From: Marinovum algicola
Lineage (GTDB): Bacteria > Pseudomonadota > Alphaproteobacteria > Rhodobacterales > Rhodobacteraceae
Reading direction: 5' to 3'
DNA: 64,000 bases
Assembly (NCBI RefSeq): GCF_900109145.1
Contig: NZ_FNYY01000021.1
Location: forward strand, 1 to 64,000
Every line of letters begins with the position of its first letter. The stretch's first letter is position 1. Below, one piece after another: positions 1 through 7,807 of the stretch. Position numbers and translations under genes: made by a program. The notes beneath the pieces were generated by a model. The model did no database searches, had not been told where the DNA came from, and saw only the letters and a list, made by a program, of their open reading frames with translations.

Positions 1-324
1 TGGCATTACATCGCACCGGGAAAGCCAATGCAGAATGGGTTCGTCGAGAGTTTCAACGGGCGGATGCGCGATGAACTGCTCAACGAGACCATGTTCCGCA
101 ACCTGGCACACGCGCGCGTCGTGATCGCCGCATGGGTCGAGGACTACAACACCGAACGCCCGCATTCGGCCTTGGATTACCAGACCCCGGTCGACTACGC
201 GCGGACCCTGACCACCGCAATCGCCCGTCCCGCTGCGCGAGATGATAGCTCCGCGCGTCGGGCGATTGCTCAACCTGCGCCAACCGGCGTAAACACCAAT
301 TGGGCTCCGGTCGCGGCTGGATGA
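1..324 (+). CDS. IS3-family transposase OrfB, C-terminal fragment
   Basis: The frame is already open at base 1 (W-H-Y-I-A-P-G-K-P) and runs to TGA at 324, so only the last 107 residues are present. They cover the end of the rve integrase core. The segment [16 protein letters not shown] contains the third acidic residue (E) of the DDE triad, followed by the [12 protein letters not shown] block typical of IS3-family transposases (the usual form is RPHSSLGYxTP). The enzyme would cut and join the IS ends. The final 40 or so residues are an alanine-rich tail that runs into the IS right end. Identification to family is secure; the subgroup is not determined. Confidence 0.88.
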   Translation, partial: WHYIAPGKPMQNGFVESFNGRMRDELLNETMFRNLAHARVVIAAWVEDYNTERPHSALDYQTPVDYARTLTTAIARPAARDDSSARRAIAQPAPTGVNTNWAPVAAG

Positions 325-342
325 AAGTTCAGTGGCAGGTCA
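1..342 (+). mobile_element. IS3-family insertion sequence, right-hand part
   Basis: The left part lies outside the window. The segment carries the 3' end of an IS3-type transposase and appears to stop at the CA of a terminal sequence reading AGTGGCAGGTCA (331-342), since IS3-family ends close with CA. Immediately downstream the DNA changes character and continues as an open TniB-like frame with lower GC, so the element seems to have inserted into that gene. The exact boundary is inferred; the left inverted repeat and target duplication cannot be seen. Confidence 0.7.
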
Positions 343-1235
343 CGAGGGGTAAGCAACTTTTCGACGCGATGACATGGTGCACTACCGACTACTATGTGAA
401 GGCGAAATCTGGCCAACCCTTTGAGGCCCGGGGTATCATGGTTATCGGGGAATCCCGCCAAGGAAAGTCGAAAGAAATTGAGCGGCTCCGAGAGAAGTTC
501 AACGACGGGACGGTGATTATGCCCGACGGGCGACCGGCCAAGATCCTTCACTGCATACTCTCAGGCAAGATCACGTGGAAAGATCTGGGCCAAAAAATTC
601 TCGACCTCCTTGGCTACTCCCTAAAAGGGCGAAGGACCCAAGCCGAGATTTGGGAGAAAGTCATCAAATACGCCGAACTGCAAGGTGTGGTGGGCATTCA
701 TTTCGACGAATGTCAGCACGTCTTCGTCGAAAAGAGCTACCGAACCAACCAGCAGATACTCGACAGTTTCAAAACCCTCCTGAAAGAGTCCCGCTGGCCT
801 TTGATGCTAATCTTGTCTGGTGTTCCGAGCCTGGCGCTGCACATTGCTCGGGAGGAACAACTTTCATTCCTCCTCAGGACCGTTCGTTTCGAGAGCATCG
901 ACATGGAAAAACAAGGCGATCTCGATGAGATGCTACAGCTGACGTTTACTTACGCCGAAAGAGCCGGACTGGATTTCGAACCGCTCGGAACTAAAGACTT
1001 CTTGGAGCGGCTTGCCTTTGCCTGCTGCAACCGCTGGGGCCTGGTTATCGAAATGCTGATTGAAGCTTTCACCTATGCTCAATTAAATGGCGACGAGGTC
1101 TGCGCTATAGATCATTTTGAACATGCCTACGCGAAGGCTTATTCGGCCCCGCTTGGATATTCCCCATTCACCATGCCGGACTATCGCGACGGGTTCGATC
1201 ACGAACGAATGATGGAACTGCTCCTTCGCACTTAA
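321..1235 (+). CDS. TniB-like AAA ATPase, 5'-truncated by IS
   Basis: TniB/TnsC-type ATPases bind target DNA and activate the partner transposase (TniA) in Tn5053/Tn7-like transposons. Counting from the ATG at 321, residues 43-50 form a Walker A (GESRQGKS) and residues 125-131 (GIHFDEC) a Walker B with D129-E130, followed by a sensor-like region (LILSGVPSL). The first seven codons lie in the IS right end, which by chance supplies an in-frame ATG; the native N-terminus is gone, and ATG 369 is an alternative start. Codon use is AT-richer than neighbours (many AAA, GAA, ATT codons), consistent with transfer. No TniA or TniQ gene is in the window, so activity is doubtful. Confidence 0.7.
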   Translation: MKVQWQVTRGKQLFDAMTWCTTDYYVKAKSGQPFEARGIMVIGESRQGKSKEIERLREKFNDGTVIMPDGRPAKILHCILSGKITWKDLGQKILDLLGYSLKGRRTQAEIWEKVIKYAELQGVVGIHFDECQHVFVEKSYRTNQQILDSFKTLLKESRWPLMLILSGVPSLALHIAREEQLSFLLRTVRFESIDMEKQGDLDEMLQLTFTYAERAGLDFEPLGTKDFLERLAFACCNRWGLVIEMLIEAFTYAQLNGDEVCAIDHFEHAYAKAYSAPLGYSPFTMPDYRDGFDHERMMELLLRT

Positions 1236-1262
1236 CTCCTCGACATCAGTAACAAGACATCA

Positions 1263-1289
1263 GGCCCGCTTCAGCGGGCCTTTTTCTTT
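1263..1289 (+). terminator. Rho-independent terminator after TniB-like gene
   Basis: Stem GGCCCGCT / AGCGGGCC around a short TC loop (1263-1280) followed by TTTTTCTTT, 28 bases past the TniB-like stop codon. Confidence 0.85.
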
Positions 1290-1308
1290 GCAAGCCCTCC
1301 GGTGTAGG

Positions 1309-1450
1309 TGCGCATGCTTTTGATGTCAGTGCGCACGCTTTTCCCTGACCGGAAAAAGGGTGTCCATTTAACTGAATGAAAACAGTTGGTTGTAGTGTGG
1401 TCGAATCACCCTCTATCGCTGGATGCGCACGCTTTTGGTGATTTGGCACA
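1309..1450. repeat. Directly repeated motifs of a transposon end
   Basis: TGCGCATGCTTTT (1309-1321) and TGCGCACGCTTTT (1330-1342 and 1424-1436) are in the same orientation, spaced 21 and 94 bp apart. From the outside, the strand reads TGTGCCAAATCACC and then the reverse-complement repeat. This matches the layout of transposase-binding sites in Tn5053/Tn7-like ends. The 1451-1516 stretch up to the TetR gene shows nothing further. Confidence 0.5.
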
Positions 1451-1516
1451 TGTTGCCACGCATGGCCACGCCCCTGCGTCACGTGCGCCGACTGGCCTGG
1501 GCCGCCGAGAGCGCAG

Positions 1517-2113
1517 TCAGCTTTCCGGCGAATAATGGGCGAGGAACATGTCCACGCAATCGGCAATGACGCTGCCTGCGTTTTCACCGGCCTGCGTTCC
1601 CAGCAGGAATTGCGGCCAGACCAGGAAATGCTTGACCATCGACAGGAGCTGACCGGCCGCGAAACCGGGCTCGCCCTGCCGCAAGGCGCCCGCCTGCATG
1701 GCCTCTGCGATCAGCCCCGAGATCGGGCCGTCCTGCAAGGCGGCCTTGTCAAAGAAGGCGCGCGCCAGCACCTGGTCGCGCAGAAGCTCGGACAGCACCA
1801 GCCGGTTCAGCCCCATGTAATGCTCACCGGTCAGATGCGAGATGTAATCCTCCACCGCCGCGATCAGCTGCGCGCGCAGCGGCGCCTCCGGGTGATAGCG
1901 CAGCCTCGGTGCGGCCGCGATCTCGTCGAGAAGGATGTCGGTGATGGCCTGAAACAACACCTCCTTGCTTTCGAAATGCTTGTAGAGCGTGCGCTTCGAC
2001 ACTTCCGCCAGTTCGGCGATTCGGTTCACCCGCGCGGCGGGAAAGCCCTGCTCCCGGAACTCCTGAATCGCCGCATCGAGAATATCTTTTCGTTTCTTTT
2101 CAGTCAGTTTCAT
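1517..2113 (-). CDS. TetR/AcrR-family transcriptional regulator
   Basis: A 198-residue repressor-type protein. Residues 1-60 hold the TetR DNA-binding domain, with a helix-turn-helix around RIAELAEVSKRTLYKHFESKE; the rest is an alpha-helical ligand domain of AcrR C-terminal type. A longer frame opens at 2149, but that ATG lies inside a palindromic operator, whereas ATG 2113 is preceded by AAAAGAG, so the shorter start is chosen. It is divergent from the aldo/keto reductase, and two TGTAAAC-type palindromes separate them, so it probably represses itself and the reductase/SDR genes. The inducer is unknown. Confidence 0.88.
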   Translation of the reverse strand: MKLTEKKRKDILDAAIQEFREQGFPAARVNRIAELAEVSKRTLYKHFESKEVLFQAITDILLDEIAAAPRLRYHPEAPLRAQLIAAVEDYISHLTGEHYMGLNRLVLSELLRDQVLARAFFDKAALQDGPISGLIAEAMQAGALRQGEPGFAAGQLLSMVKHFLVWPQFLLGTQAGENAGSVIADCVDMFLAHYSPES

Positions 2114-2140
2114 CTCTTTTGCCCGGTTTGGATCGAAAAA

Positions 2141-2160
2141 TGTAAACATCAGGGTTTACA
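2141..2160. promoter_or_regulatory. Palindromic operator 1 (TetR)
   Basis: Perfect inverted repeat TGTAAAC - 6 bases - GTTTACA in the divergent promoter region, 28 bases upstream of the TetR start at 2113. Confidence 0.7.
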
Positions 2161-2179
2161 CGTATCGCTGCCGCTTCTA

Positions 2180-2199
2180 TGTAAACACCAAGGTTTACC
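2180..2199. promoter_or_regulatory. Palindromic operator 2 (TetR)
   Basis: GTAAAC - 6 bases - GTTTAC, the same motif as operator 1 with centres 39 bp apart, 33 bases upstream of the aldo/keto reductase start. Two like-spaced copies on one face of the helix fit a TetR repressor that blocks both promoters. Confidence 0.68.
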
Positions 2200-2231
2200 A
2201 ACGCAAGCGCCACGGCGCGAAAGGAGCCAGG

Positions 2232-3257
2232 ATGAAATACAAGCAACTCGGACAGACCGGCCTTTACGTTTCGGAGCTGACACTGGGGACGATGACCTTT
2301 GACACCGAGGGCGGCAGCTATGCCGGGTTGATCGGCGCCACCGGGCAGGATCTGGCCACCCGCATGGTCGACCTGTCGATCGAGGCGGGGATCAACATCT
2401 TCGACACCGCCAATGTCTACAGCTCCGGCGTCTCGGAAGAGATGCTGGGCAAGGCGCTTGGCGCGCGGCGGCAGGACGTGCTGATCGCCACCAAGGTCTA
2501 CAACACCATGACCACCGGGCCGAACGATCTGGGCACCAGCCGGCTGGCCATCATGCGCGAAGTCGAGGCCAGCCTGAAACGGTTGGGCACCGATTACATC
2601 GATCTCTACCAGGTGCATAATTTCGACATCACCACGCCGCTGGAAGAGACGCTGCGCGCGCTCGATGACCTCGTGCGCCAAGGCAAGGTGCGCTACATCG
2701 GGCTGTCAAACTTTGCCGGCTGGCAGATCGCCAAGGCCGATGGCATGGCGCGGCTGCTGGGCACCGAGCGGTTCTGCTCGGCCCAGTCCTACTACTCCCT
2801 CGTCGGTCGCGAGCTGGAGCGCGAGATTCTTCCGGCGGCGATGGATCTCGGCCTCGGCACCTTTATCTGGAGCCCGCTGGCCAGCGGCTTTCTGAGCGGG
2901 AAATACACCCGTGACAGCGAAGCTTCGGGGCGCCGGGCCAACTTTGACTACCCGCCGATCGACAAGGATCAGGGGTTCGACATCGTCGACGTGCTGACGG
3001 ACATCGCCGAAACCAAGGCCGCCTCGGTGGCGCAGATCGCGCTGGCCTGGCTGCTGCACAAGCCCGGCGTGACCAGCGTCATCGTCGGCGCCCGCAAGGA
3101 GGCGCAGCTGGTCGACAACCTCGGGGCCGCCAACATCGCGCTGAGCGAAGAAGAGATGGCACGGCTCGACACGGTAAGCGCGCTGAAGCCTGAATATCCG
3201 GGCTACCTGCCGACGTGGAGACGCGGCGACACCCTGTTCGGCATGCTCGACGACTGA
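2232..3257 (+). CDS. Aldo/keto reductase
   Basis: A 341-residue NADPH-dependent carbonyl reductase of the AKR superfamily (YajO/Kv-beta-like branch). The (beta/alpha)8 barrel tetrad is visible: D58 and Y63 in FDTANVY, K88 in IATK, and H129 in YQVHNFD. The C-terminal IVGARKEAQLVDN segment is the usual cofactor phosphate-binding region. A good ribosome site (AAAGGAGCCAGG) precedes ATG 2232. It is first in a likely TetR-controlled operon with the SDR and membrane protein downstream, which suggests aldehyde or quinone detoxification. The substrate cannot be told. Confidence 0.88.
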   Translation: MKYKQLGQTGLYVSELTLGTMTFDTEGGSYAGLIGATGQDLATRMVDLSIEAGINIFDTANVYSSGVSEEMLGKALGARRQDVLIATKVYNTMTTGPNDLGTSRLAIMREVEASLKRLGTDYIDLYQVHNFDITTPLEETLRALDDLVRQGKVRYIGLSNFAGWQIAKADGMARLLGTERFCSAQSYYSLVGRELEREILPAAMDLGLGTFIWSPLASGFLSGKYTRDSEASGRRANFDYPPIDKDQGFDIVDVLTDIAETKAASVAQIALAWLLHKPGVTSVIVGARKEAQLVDNLGAANIALSEEEMARLDTVSALKPEYPGYLPTWRRGDTLFGMLDD

Positions 3258-3310
3258 GCGAAAAACATCGCGGCCTTCACCGGGCGCCTCTCACACCAAG
3301 GATGACCCCC

Positions 3311-4258
3311 ATGAAAGACACTCAATTCGGCCCCGAGGGCTGGACGCCCGAGCGCCTCGGCGACCTCAGCGGCAAGACCTATGTCATCACCGGCGCCAAC
3401 GCTGGCGCCGGCTTTCAGGCGGCACGTATCCTGCTGGGCAAGGGCGCGGAGGTGGTGATGCTGAACCGCAGCGCCGAGAAATCCGCCGCTGCCGTGGCTG
3501 AGCTGAAGCAGGAATTCGGCGCCGACGCCCCGGCGCGCTTCATCCGCATGGACCTGGCCGAGCAGGCCTCTGTCCGCATGGCTGCCGAAGAGGTGCTGAG
3601 GACCACCCCGCGCATCGACGCGCTGATCTGCAACGCCGCCATCGCCCAGGTGCCGACCCGCAAGCTGACGCCCGACGGCTTCGAGAGCCAGCTCGGCACC
3701 AATCACTACGGCCATTTCACCCTTTGCGGCATGCTCTTCGACCGCATCGAGGCGTCGAAAGGCCGGATCGTCGTCGTCGCGAGCCTCGGCTACAACATGG
3801 GGCTGAAGACCATCCGTTTCGAGGACATGAACTGGGACAAGGGCTATGGCCCGAACACCGCCTATTCGCAGAGCAAGCTGGCGCAGATGATGTTCGCCTA
3901 CGAGCTTCAGGACCGGGCGCAGGCCGCCGGCCGAAAGGTCGCGGTCTATGTCTGCCATCCCGGCTCGTCCCGCACCTCGCTGATCTCGACCAGCGGCGGC
4001 TGGGCCACCCGGATCATCTTTGGCCTGATGTCGCTGTCGCCGATGGTGCAATCGGCCGAAAAGGGCGCCTACCCGGAGATCATGTGTGCCACTGAGGACG
4101 GCCTGCAACAGCGCGCGCTTTATGGCCCCACCGGTCGCATGGAATTCGTGGGCCCGGTCGGCCAAGGCACGCTGGAGCCGCACGCCCATGACAAGGCAGT
4201 AATGGTCAAGCTCTGGGAGCGGAGCGAGCAGGACACCGGTTTCACCTGGGCGTTGTGA
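3311..4258 (+). CDS. Short-chain dehydrogenase/reductase
   Basis: A 315-residue SDR resembling the retinol-dehydrogenase/WW-oxidoreductase type. TGANAGAG (27-34) is the NAD(P)-binding turn, NAA(I) the structural motif, and Y185-x3-K189 (YSQSK) the catalytic pair. The frame is open from 3215, but AAGGA eight bases before ATG 3311 and the start of conserved sequence fix this start. It follows the aldo/keto reductase by 53 bp and is probably co-transcribed under TetR control. Reaction: NAD(P)-linked reduction of a carbonyl; substrate unknown. Confidence 0.85.
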   Translation: MKDTQFGPEGWTPERLGDLSGKTYVITGANAGAGFQAARILLGKGAEVVMLNRSAEKSAAAVAELKQEFGADAPARFIRMDLAEQASVRMAAEEVLRTTPRIDALICNAAIAQVPTRKLTPDGFESQLGTNHYGHFTLCGMLFDRIEASKGRIVVVASLGYNMGLKTIRFEDMNWDKGYGPNTAYSQSKLAQMMFAYELQDRAQAAGRKVAVYVCHPGSSRTSLISTSGGWATRIIFGLMSLSPMVQSAEKGAYPEIMCATEDGLQQRALYGPTGRMEFVGPVGQGTLEPHAHDKAVMVKLWERSEQDTGFTWAL

Positions 4259-4298
4259 CACCCGCGTGGCGCCGATCCCTAAAACGAAGGGCAGAACC

Positions 4299-4805
4299 AT
4301 GGACATCTTGAAAACAGCGACGGAGTGGACGCGAGCCGAGATGCTCTCTTCCACCGTCTTCATCCTTTTCGCGCTGGCATTTCTTTTGGCCAGCCTGGGG
4401 TTCTGGCAGATGGGCAGAACCGATGTGGCGCGGGCCTATGTCATCCCCATGCTGATCGCCGGCACATTGATCCTGATCCTCGGGCTTGGATTGTTCTTTC
4501 TCAGTCAGGCCCGGTTGACCGGATTTCCGGCGGCTTATAGCGCCGATCCTGCCGGTTTTCTCACCGCCGAGATCGCGCGGGCCGACAAGGTGCTGAACGA
4601 CTACCGCATCGCCGTTTATCGCATCTTCCCGGTGATCATCGCCCTCTGTGCTGTCTTGATCCCGTTTCTCGCGGGGCCGATCTGGCGGGCGAGCCTGATT
4701 ACCACCATCGCCGCGCTGGCGGTCGCCCTTGTGGTCGACACAAACGCCGATGCGCGGCTGCAAGCCTATCGGGCGCAGCTGTCCCTGGCGGGGGCGTCCG
4801 GCTGA
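4299..4805 (+). CDS. Small four-helix membrane protein, unknown
   Basis: A 168-residue protein with four hydrophobic segments (roughly residues 14-36, 46-68, 104-124 and 128-148) and a soluble stretch of about 35 residues between helices two and three. I do not recognise a family. ATG 4299 is taken over an in-frame GTG at 4266 because the latter has no ribosome site and adds only polar residues. It lies 40 bp after the SDR, on the same strand, and may be the third gene of the TetR-linked operon. Confidence 0.65.
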   Translation: MDILKTATEWTRAEMLSSTVFILFALAFLLASLGFWQMGRTDVARAYVIPMLIAGTLILILGLGLFFLSQARLTGFPAAYSADPAGFLTAEIARADKVLNDYRIAVYRIFPVIIALCAVLIPFLAGPIWRASLITTIAALAVALVVDTNADARLQAYRAQLSLAGASG

Positions 4806-4908
4806 GGCATTGCGGCTGCGCCGGGCGCCGCGCTCGGGGCGGCCGCTCTGGTGACACACTCCCCGGCGGGGCCTTGCCGCCGGCGAGATGCGGCTCTAAG
4901 CCTGCGGC

Positions 4909-5265
4909 ATGCGTATCCTGGAGAATGTCATCACCGACCGCGGATCGAAATACGCGGTCTCGGGCGGGCCCTGTACCTCGGCGGCGGAGGCCAAGGCCTT
5001 TATCAAGGCGCTGTGCCGCAACAAGAAATTCGCCAAGGCCACGCATAACACCTGGGGCCTTCTGACCGAAGATGGCCCACTCAAGAACGACGATGGCGAG
5101 GCCGGGGCGGGCATGGTCATCTTGCGGATGCTGGAGCGGGAGCGGCTGCACAACCACATTATCGTCGTCACCCGTTGGTTCGGCGGCAAGCACCTGGGCG
5201 GAGATCGCTTTCGCCACGTGCAGGGCGCGGTGCGGATCTATCTCGACGATCTGGGGACGTCCTGA
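4909..5265 (+). CDS. IMPACT/YigZ-family (UPF0029) protein
   Basis: A 118-residue protein matching the N-terminal domain of the IMPACT family. The core KATHNTWG...DDGEAGAGMVILRMLE...NHIIVVTRWFGGKHLGG follows the family pattern (KATHNCWA...GEPSGTAG...VVVTRYFGG.KLG). Usual YigZ proteins are about 200 residues with an extra C-terminal domain; this one is the short single-domain form. Family members are linked to translation control, but no biochemical role can be assigned here. No clear ribosome site is seen before ATG 4909. Confidence 0.8.
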   Translation: MRILENVITDRGSKYAVSGGPCTSAAEAKAFIKALCRNKKFAKATHNTWGLLTEDGPLKNDDGEAGAGMVILRMLERERLHNHIIVVTRWFGGKHLGGDRFRHVQGAVRIYLDDLGTS

Positions 5266-5379
5266 CCGCGGGAACATCGCCACGGCGGCCGGTCTTCGCA
5301 GCCGGATGCAATCCGTGTTATGGCATCCGGCGTGCGCCGCGGGGGGCACGTTTTCGGGCCTTGCGGAGCCAATCGACAG

Positions 5380-6267
5380 ATGGACAAGCTTTCCGTCATG
5401 CACGCCTTCCGGCGCATCGTTGAACGCGGCAGCTTTGCGCGTGCGGCCGAGGATCTCGGCGTTTCGCCGGCGCTCCTGAGCCGCGAGATCAAGCTGCTGG
5501 AGGAAAGCCTCGGCAGCACGCTGCTGACCCGGACAACCCGGTCGATGTCGCTGACCGAGGCGGGGCGCTTGTACTACGACGAGGCGAGCGGCATCCTCGA
5601 GGCGGTGACCGGGGTCGAGGCCCGCATCCGCGCCGGCGCCGGGGCGGTGCGCGGGCACCTCAAGGTCAATGCCTCCAGCTCATTCGGCCAGGCCGTCATC
5701 GCGCCGATGCTGCCGGGGTTTTTCGCGGCCTATCCCGAGCTTCGGGTCACGCTGTCGCTGGACGACCGGATCGTCGACATGGTCGAAGGCGGCTTCGACC
5801 TGTCGATCCGCATTCGCGCCGTCCTGCCGGATTCGGCCTTGCTGGCGCGCAAGATCGGCAGCATCCGGCAGAGGATCTTTGCCGCGCCCGCCTATCTTGA
5901 CCAGGCCGGCCGCCCTGAGACGCCCGAGGATATCGCCGGCCACCGGGTCGTCGGTTTCCTGCTGGCCGATCACCTGAGCTCCTGGTCGCTGCACGGCCCC
6001 GCCGGCCATCGCACGATCGAGCTTGATCCGCCTGTCCGGGTCGGCAACAGCCTGGTGCTGCGCGATCTCTTGATTGCCGGGCAGGGGCTTGGCACCTTGC
6101 CGGATTTTGTCTCGAAAGAGGCCGAGGCGCGCGGCGCGCTTGTCCGGGTGCTGCCGGAGTGGGAGCTTCCGGCGCCGGAGGTCTTTGCCGTGACCGGCTC
6201 GCGGCTGGGCATGGATGCCAAGGTCACCGCCTTTCTCGATCACCTGCGCGTGGCCATGACCGCCTGA
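5380..6267 (+). CDS. LysR-family transcriptional regulator
   Basis: A 295-residue LTTR. The N-terminal winged helix-turn-helix (residues 1-60, SFARAAEDLGVSPALLSREIKLLEESLGSTLLTRTTRSMSLT-type, with the recognition helix around SPALLSREI) is followed by a substrate-binding domain from about residue 90. ATG 5380 begins the conserved MDKLSVMHAF segment; upstream in-frame codons lack conservation. It is co-directional with wrbA, and a T-N11-A palindrome (6268-6292) sits directly behind its stop codon, so it likely controls the wrbA genes. Similar LTTRs act on quinone or electrophile stress, but the effector is unknown. Confidence 0.9.
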   Translation: MDKLSVMHAFRRIVERGSFARAAEDLGVSPALLSREIKLLEESLGSTLLTRTTRSMSLTEAGRLYYDEASGILEAVTGVEARIRAGAGAVRGHLKVNASSSFGQAVIAPMLPGFFAAYPELRVTLSLDDRIVDMVEGGFDLSIRIRAVLPDSALLARKIGSIRQRIFAAPAYLDQAGRPETPEDIAGHRVVGFLLADHLSSWSLHGPAGHRTIELDPPVRVGNSLVLRDLLIAGQGLGTLPDFVSKEAEARGALVRVLPEWELPAPEVFAVTGSRLGMDAKVTAFLDHLRVAMTA

Positions 6268-6292
6268 CATTCTTCAGCCGGCGTAAAGAATG
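6268..6292. promoter_or_regulatory. LysR-type binding site upstream of wrbA
   Basis: Perfect inverted repeat CATTCTT - 11 bases - AAGAATG, which fits the LTTR consensus T-N11-A. It begins one base after the LysR stop codon and ends 82 bases before the wrbA start. Confidence 0.6.
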
Positions 6293-6374
6293 AAGTGAAA
6301 ACCCGCCGGTTATTCCGGCCCGCCGCCGGCGCCATTCTCTTGGACAGCGAAACCGCAAACCCCGAGAGGATACC

Positions 6375-6998
6375 ATGACCCGCGTTCTTGTTCTTTATTA
6401 CTCCAGCTACGGCCATGTCCGCGCGTTGGCACAGGCCGAGGCCGAAGGCGCCCGGAGCCAGCCCGGCGTGCAGGTCGATCTGCGCCGCGTGCCCGACACC
6501 GTGCCCGAGGAGATCCGCCGATCCGCCGGCTTTGTCGCCGATGACACCCCGGTGGCGGCGCCGGCTGATCTCGAAGCCTATGACGCCATCATCTTCGGCA
6601 CGCCGACGCTGTTCGGCATGATGGCCGGGCAGATGAAATCCTTTCTCGATCAGGCCGGCGGGCTCTGGGCGCGCAACGCGCTGGTGGGCAAAGTCGGCGC
6701 CGTCTTCGCCTCGACCGGCTCGCAGCATGGCGGGCACGAGGCGACGTTGCTCTCGACGCAGATTCCGCTTCAGCACTTCGGCATGCTGATCGCGGGCATG
6801 CCCTATACCTTTGCCGGCCAGACCTCGGCCGAGGGGATCGTCGGCGGCGCGCCTTACGGGGCCGGCACCATCGCCGGCGCGGATGGCGCCCGCACGCCCT
6901 CCGAGACCGATCTGGCCGGCGCGCGGTTCCAGGGCGCCCATGTCGCCCGGATCGCCACGCTTCTTTCCGGGGCCGCCCTCGCCGAAGAGGCCGCGTGA
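6375..6998 (+). CDS. wrbA: NAD(P)H:quinone oxidoreductase, WrbA-type
   Basis: A 207-residue flavodoxin-fold enzyme that reduces quinones by two electrons with FMN, avoiding semiquinone radicals. LYYSSYGHVRALAQ (7-20) is the FMN-phosphate loop, GTPTLFGMM (about 75-83) and STGSQHGGHEATLLS (about 114-128) the isoalloxazine-binding loops typical of WrbA. Length matches the family (about 200). GAGAGG precedes ATG 6375. The stop overlaps the next gene (TGATG), so the two are translated together; the LysR site upstream suggests induction by quinones or electrophiles. Confidence 0.92.
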   Translation: MTRVLVLYYSSYGHVRALAQAEAEGARSQPGVQVDLRRVPDTVPEEIRRSAGFVADDTPVAAPADLEAYDAIIFGTPTLFGMMAGQMKSFLDQAGGLWARNALVGKVGAVFASTGSQHGGHEATLLSTQIPLQHFGMLIAGMPYTFAGQTSAEGIVGGAPYGAGTIAGADGARTPSETDLAGARFQGAHVARIATLLSGAALAEEAA

Positions 6999-7636
6999 TG
7001 GCTGCGCTGACCGTGGATTTCTTTCATGACGTCGTCTGCTGCTGGTGTTTCAACATCTCGTCGCGGATGCGCGGGCTTGCGGCGGAGTTCGACCTGGATA
7101 TCCGCCACCGGACCTTTGTGTTGCAGGCGAGCCGGGCGGAAATGGCGGCGCGCTGGGGCACGCCCGAGGACGCGCGCGAAACCATCCTGGGCCATTGGGA
7201 GCTGTGCCGGCAGGCCAGCGACCGGCCCGAGCTGGTCGATATCGCGGCCATGCGGGCGGCCCGCTTCGACTATCCCCACGGGCTGATCGCCGCGCAGGGC
7301 TGCAAGGCAGCCGAACGGATCGGCGGGCAGGGCGCGCATTGGGACATGTTCGACCGCCTGCAATTCGCGCATCTGACCGAGGCCCGCAATGTCGCGGACC
7401 GCGCCACCATCTTTCAGGCCGCCCGAGATCTCGGCTTCGATGCGGCGGCTTTTGCCGGGGCGTTCGAAGACCTGGCCACCAGCCATGCGGTAGAGAAAGA
7501 CCGGCAACTGGCCCGCAGGCTTCAGGTGCGCGCGGTGCCGACGCTTGTGGTCCGTGAGACCGGCGCCCGGCTGGTCAATGGCCCGGTCGAGGATCTGCGC
7601 GCCCAACTGCGCGCGGCGCTGCGGCTTGCGGCGTGA
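6998..7636 (+). CDS. DsbA-family (FrnE-type) thiol oxidoreductase
   Basis: A 212-residue cytoplasmic thioredoxin-fold protein (PF01323, DSBA/FrnE). The active site near the N-terminus is C14-C-W-C17, a CxxC motif with an extra cysteine in place of the usual proline of CPWC. The cis-proline region is RAVPTLVV. No signal peptide is seen. It overlaps wrbA by one base (TGATG) and shares its operon; an in-frame GTG at 6995 is possible but less likely. Role: disulfide exchange or isomerisation, probably in the same redox-stress response; substrate unknown. Confidence 0.85.
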   Translation: MAALTVDFFHDVVCCWCFNISSRMRGLAAEFDLDIRHRTFVLQASRAEMAARWGTPEDARETILGHWELCRQASDRPELVDIAAMRAARFDYPHGLIAAQGCKAAERIGGQGAHWDMFDRLQFAHLTEARNVADRATIFQAARDLGFDAAAFAGAFEDLATSHAVEKDRQLARRLQVRAVPTLVVRETGARLVNGPVEDLRAQLRAALRLAA

Positions 7637-7647
7637 AAGGGGGGCAG

Positions 7648-7785
7648 ATGTTTCTTTCGTTGTTCCGGCCCCGTCCGAGCCGTCGCCGCCGCGCTCCGCG
7701 TCGCGTGCCGCCCTGTCTGTTGCGCGACCTCGGCCTCTTGCCCGGGCCGGAAGGGCCGCGCTTTTCCCATCACTGGCCTTGGTAA
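7648..7785 (+). CDS. DUF1127-like arginine-rich microprotein
   Basis: A 45-residue frame with a strong ribosome site (AAAGGGGGG, 3 bases before ATG 7648) eleven bases after the DsbA-like stop. It is rich in arginine (SRRRRAPRRVP) and holds LLRDLGLLPG, close to the LLRDIGL signature of small DUF1127 proteins. DUF1127 members in alphaproteobacteria bind RNA or tune metabolism. It sits between two genes of the LysR-linked operon. Family assignment rests on this short motif and is tentative. Confidence 0.5.
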   Translation: MFLSLFRPRPSRRRRAPRRVPPCLLRDLGLLPGPEGPRFSHHWPW

Positions 7786-7807
7786 ACCTCGAACAGGAGA
7801 CATCATC

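Larger units (their letters stand above)
343..1450 (+). mobile_element. Remnant of TniB-type (Tn5053/Tn7-like) transposon
   Basis: This stretch joins the truncated TniB-like gene, a terminator (1263-1289) and three copies of TGCGCAYGCTTTT (1309-1321, 1330-1342, 1424-1436). Tn5053- and Tn7-type ends carry several transposase-binding repeats and finish in TGT...ACA; here ACA at 1448-1450 lies 12 bases outside the last repeat and would be the outer end. Chromosomal DNA with host-like base use resumes after it. The other end, target duplication and partner genes are not visible, so the boundary is inference. Confidence 0.5.

Noticed and set aside
343-1450. Possible CRISPR-associated transposon
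   Set aside because: A TniB-like gene and transposon-end repeats are seen, but no Cas12k, Cascade or TniQ gene and no array; the label would be a guess.
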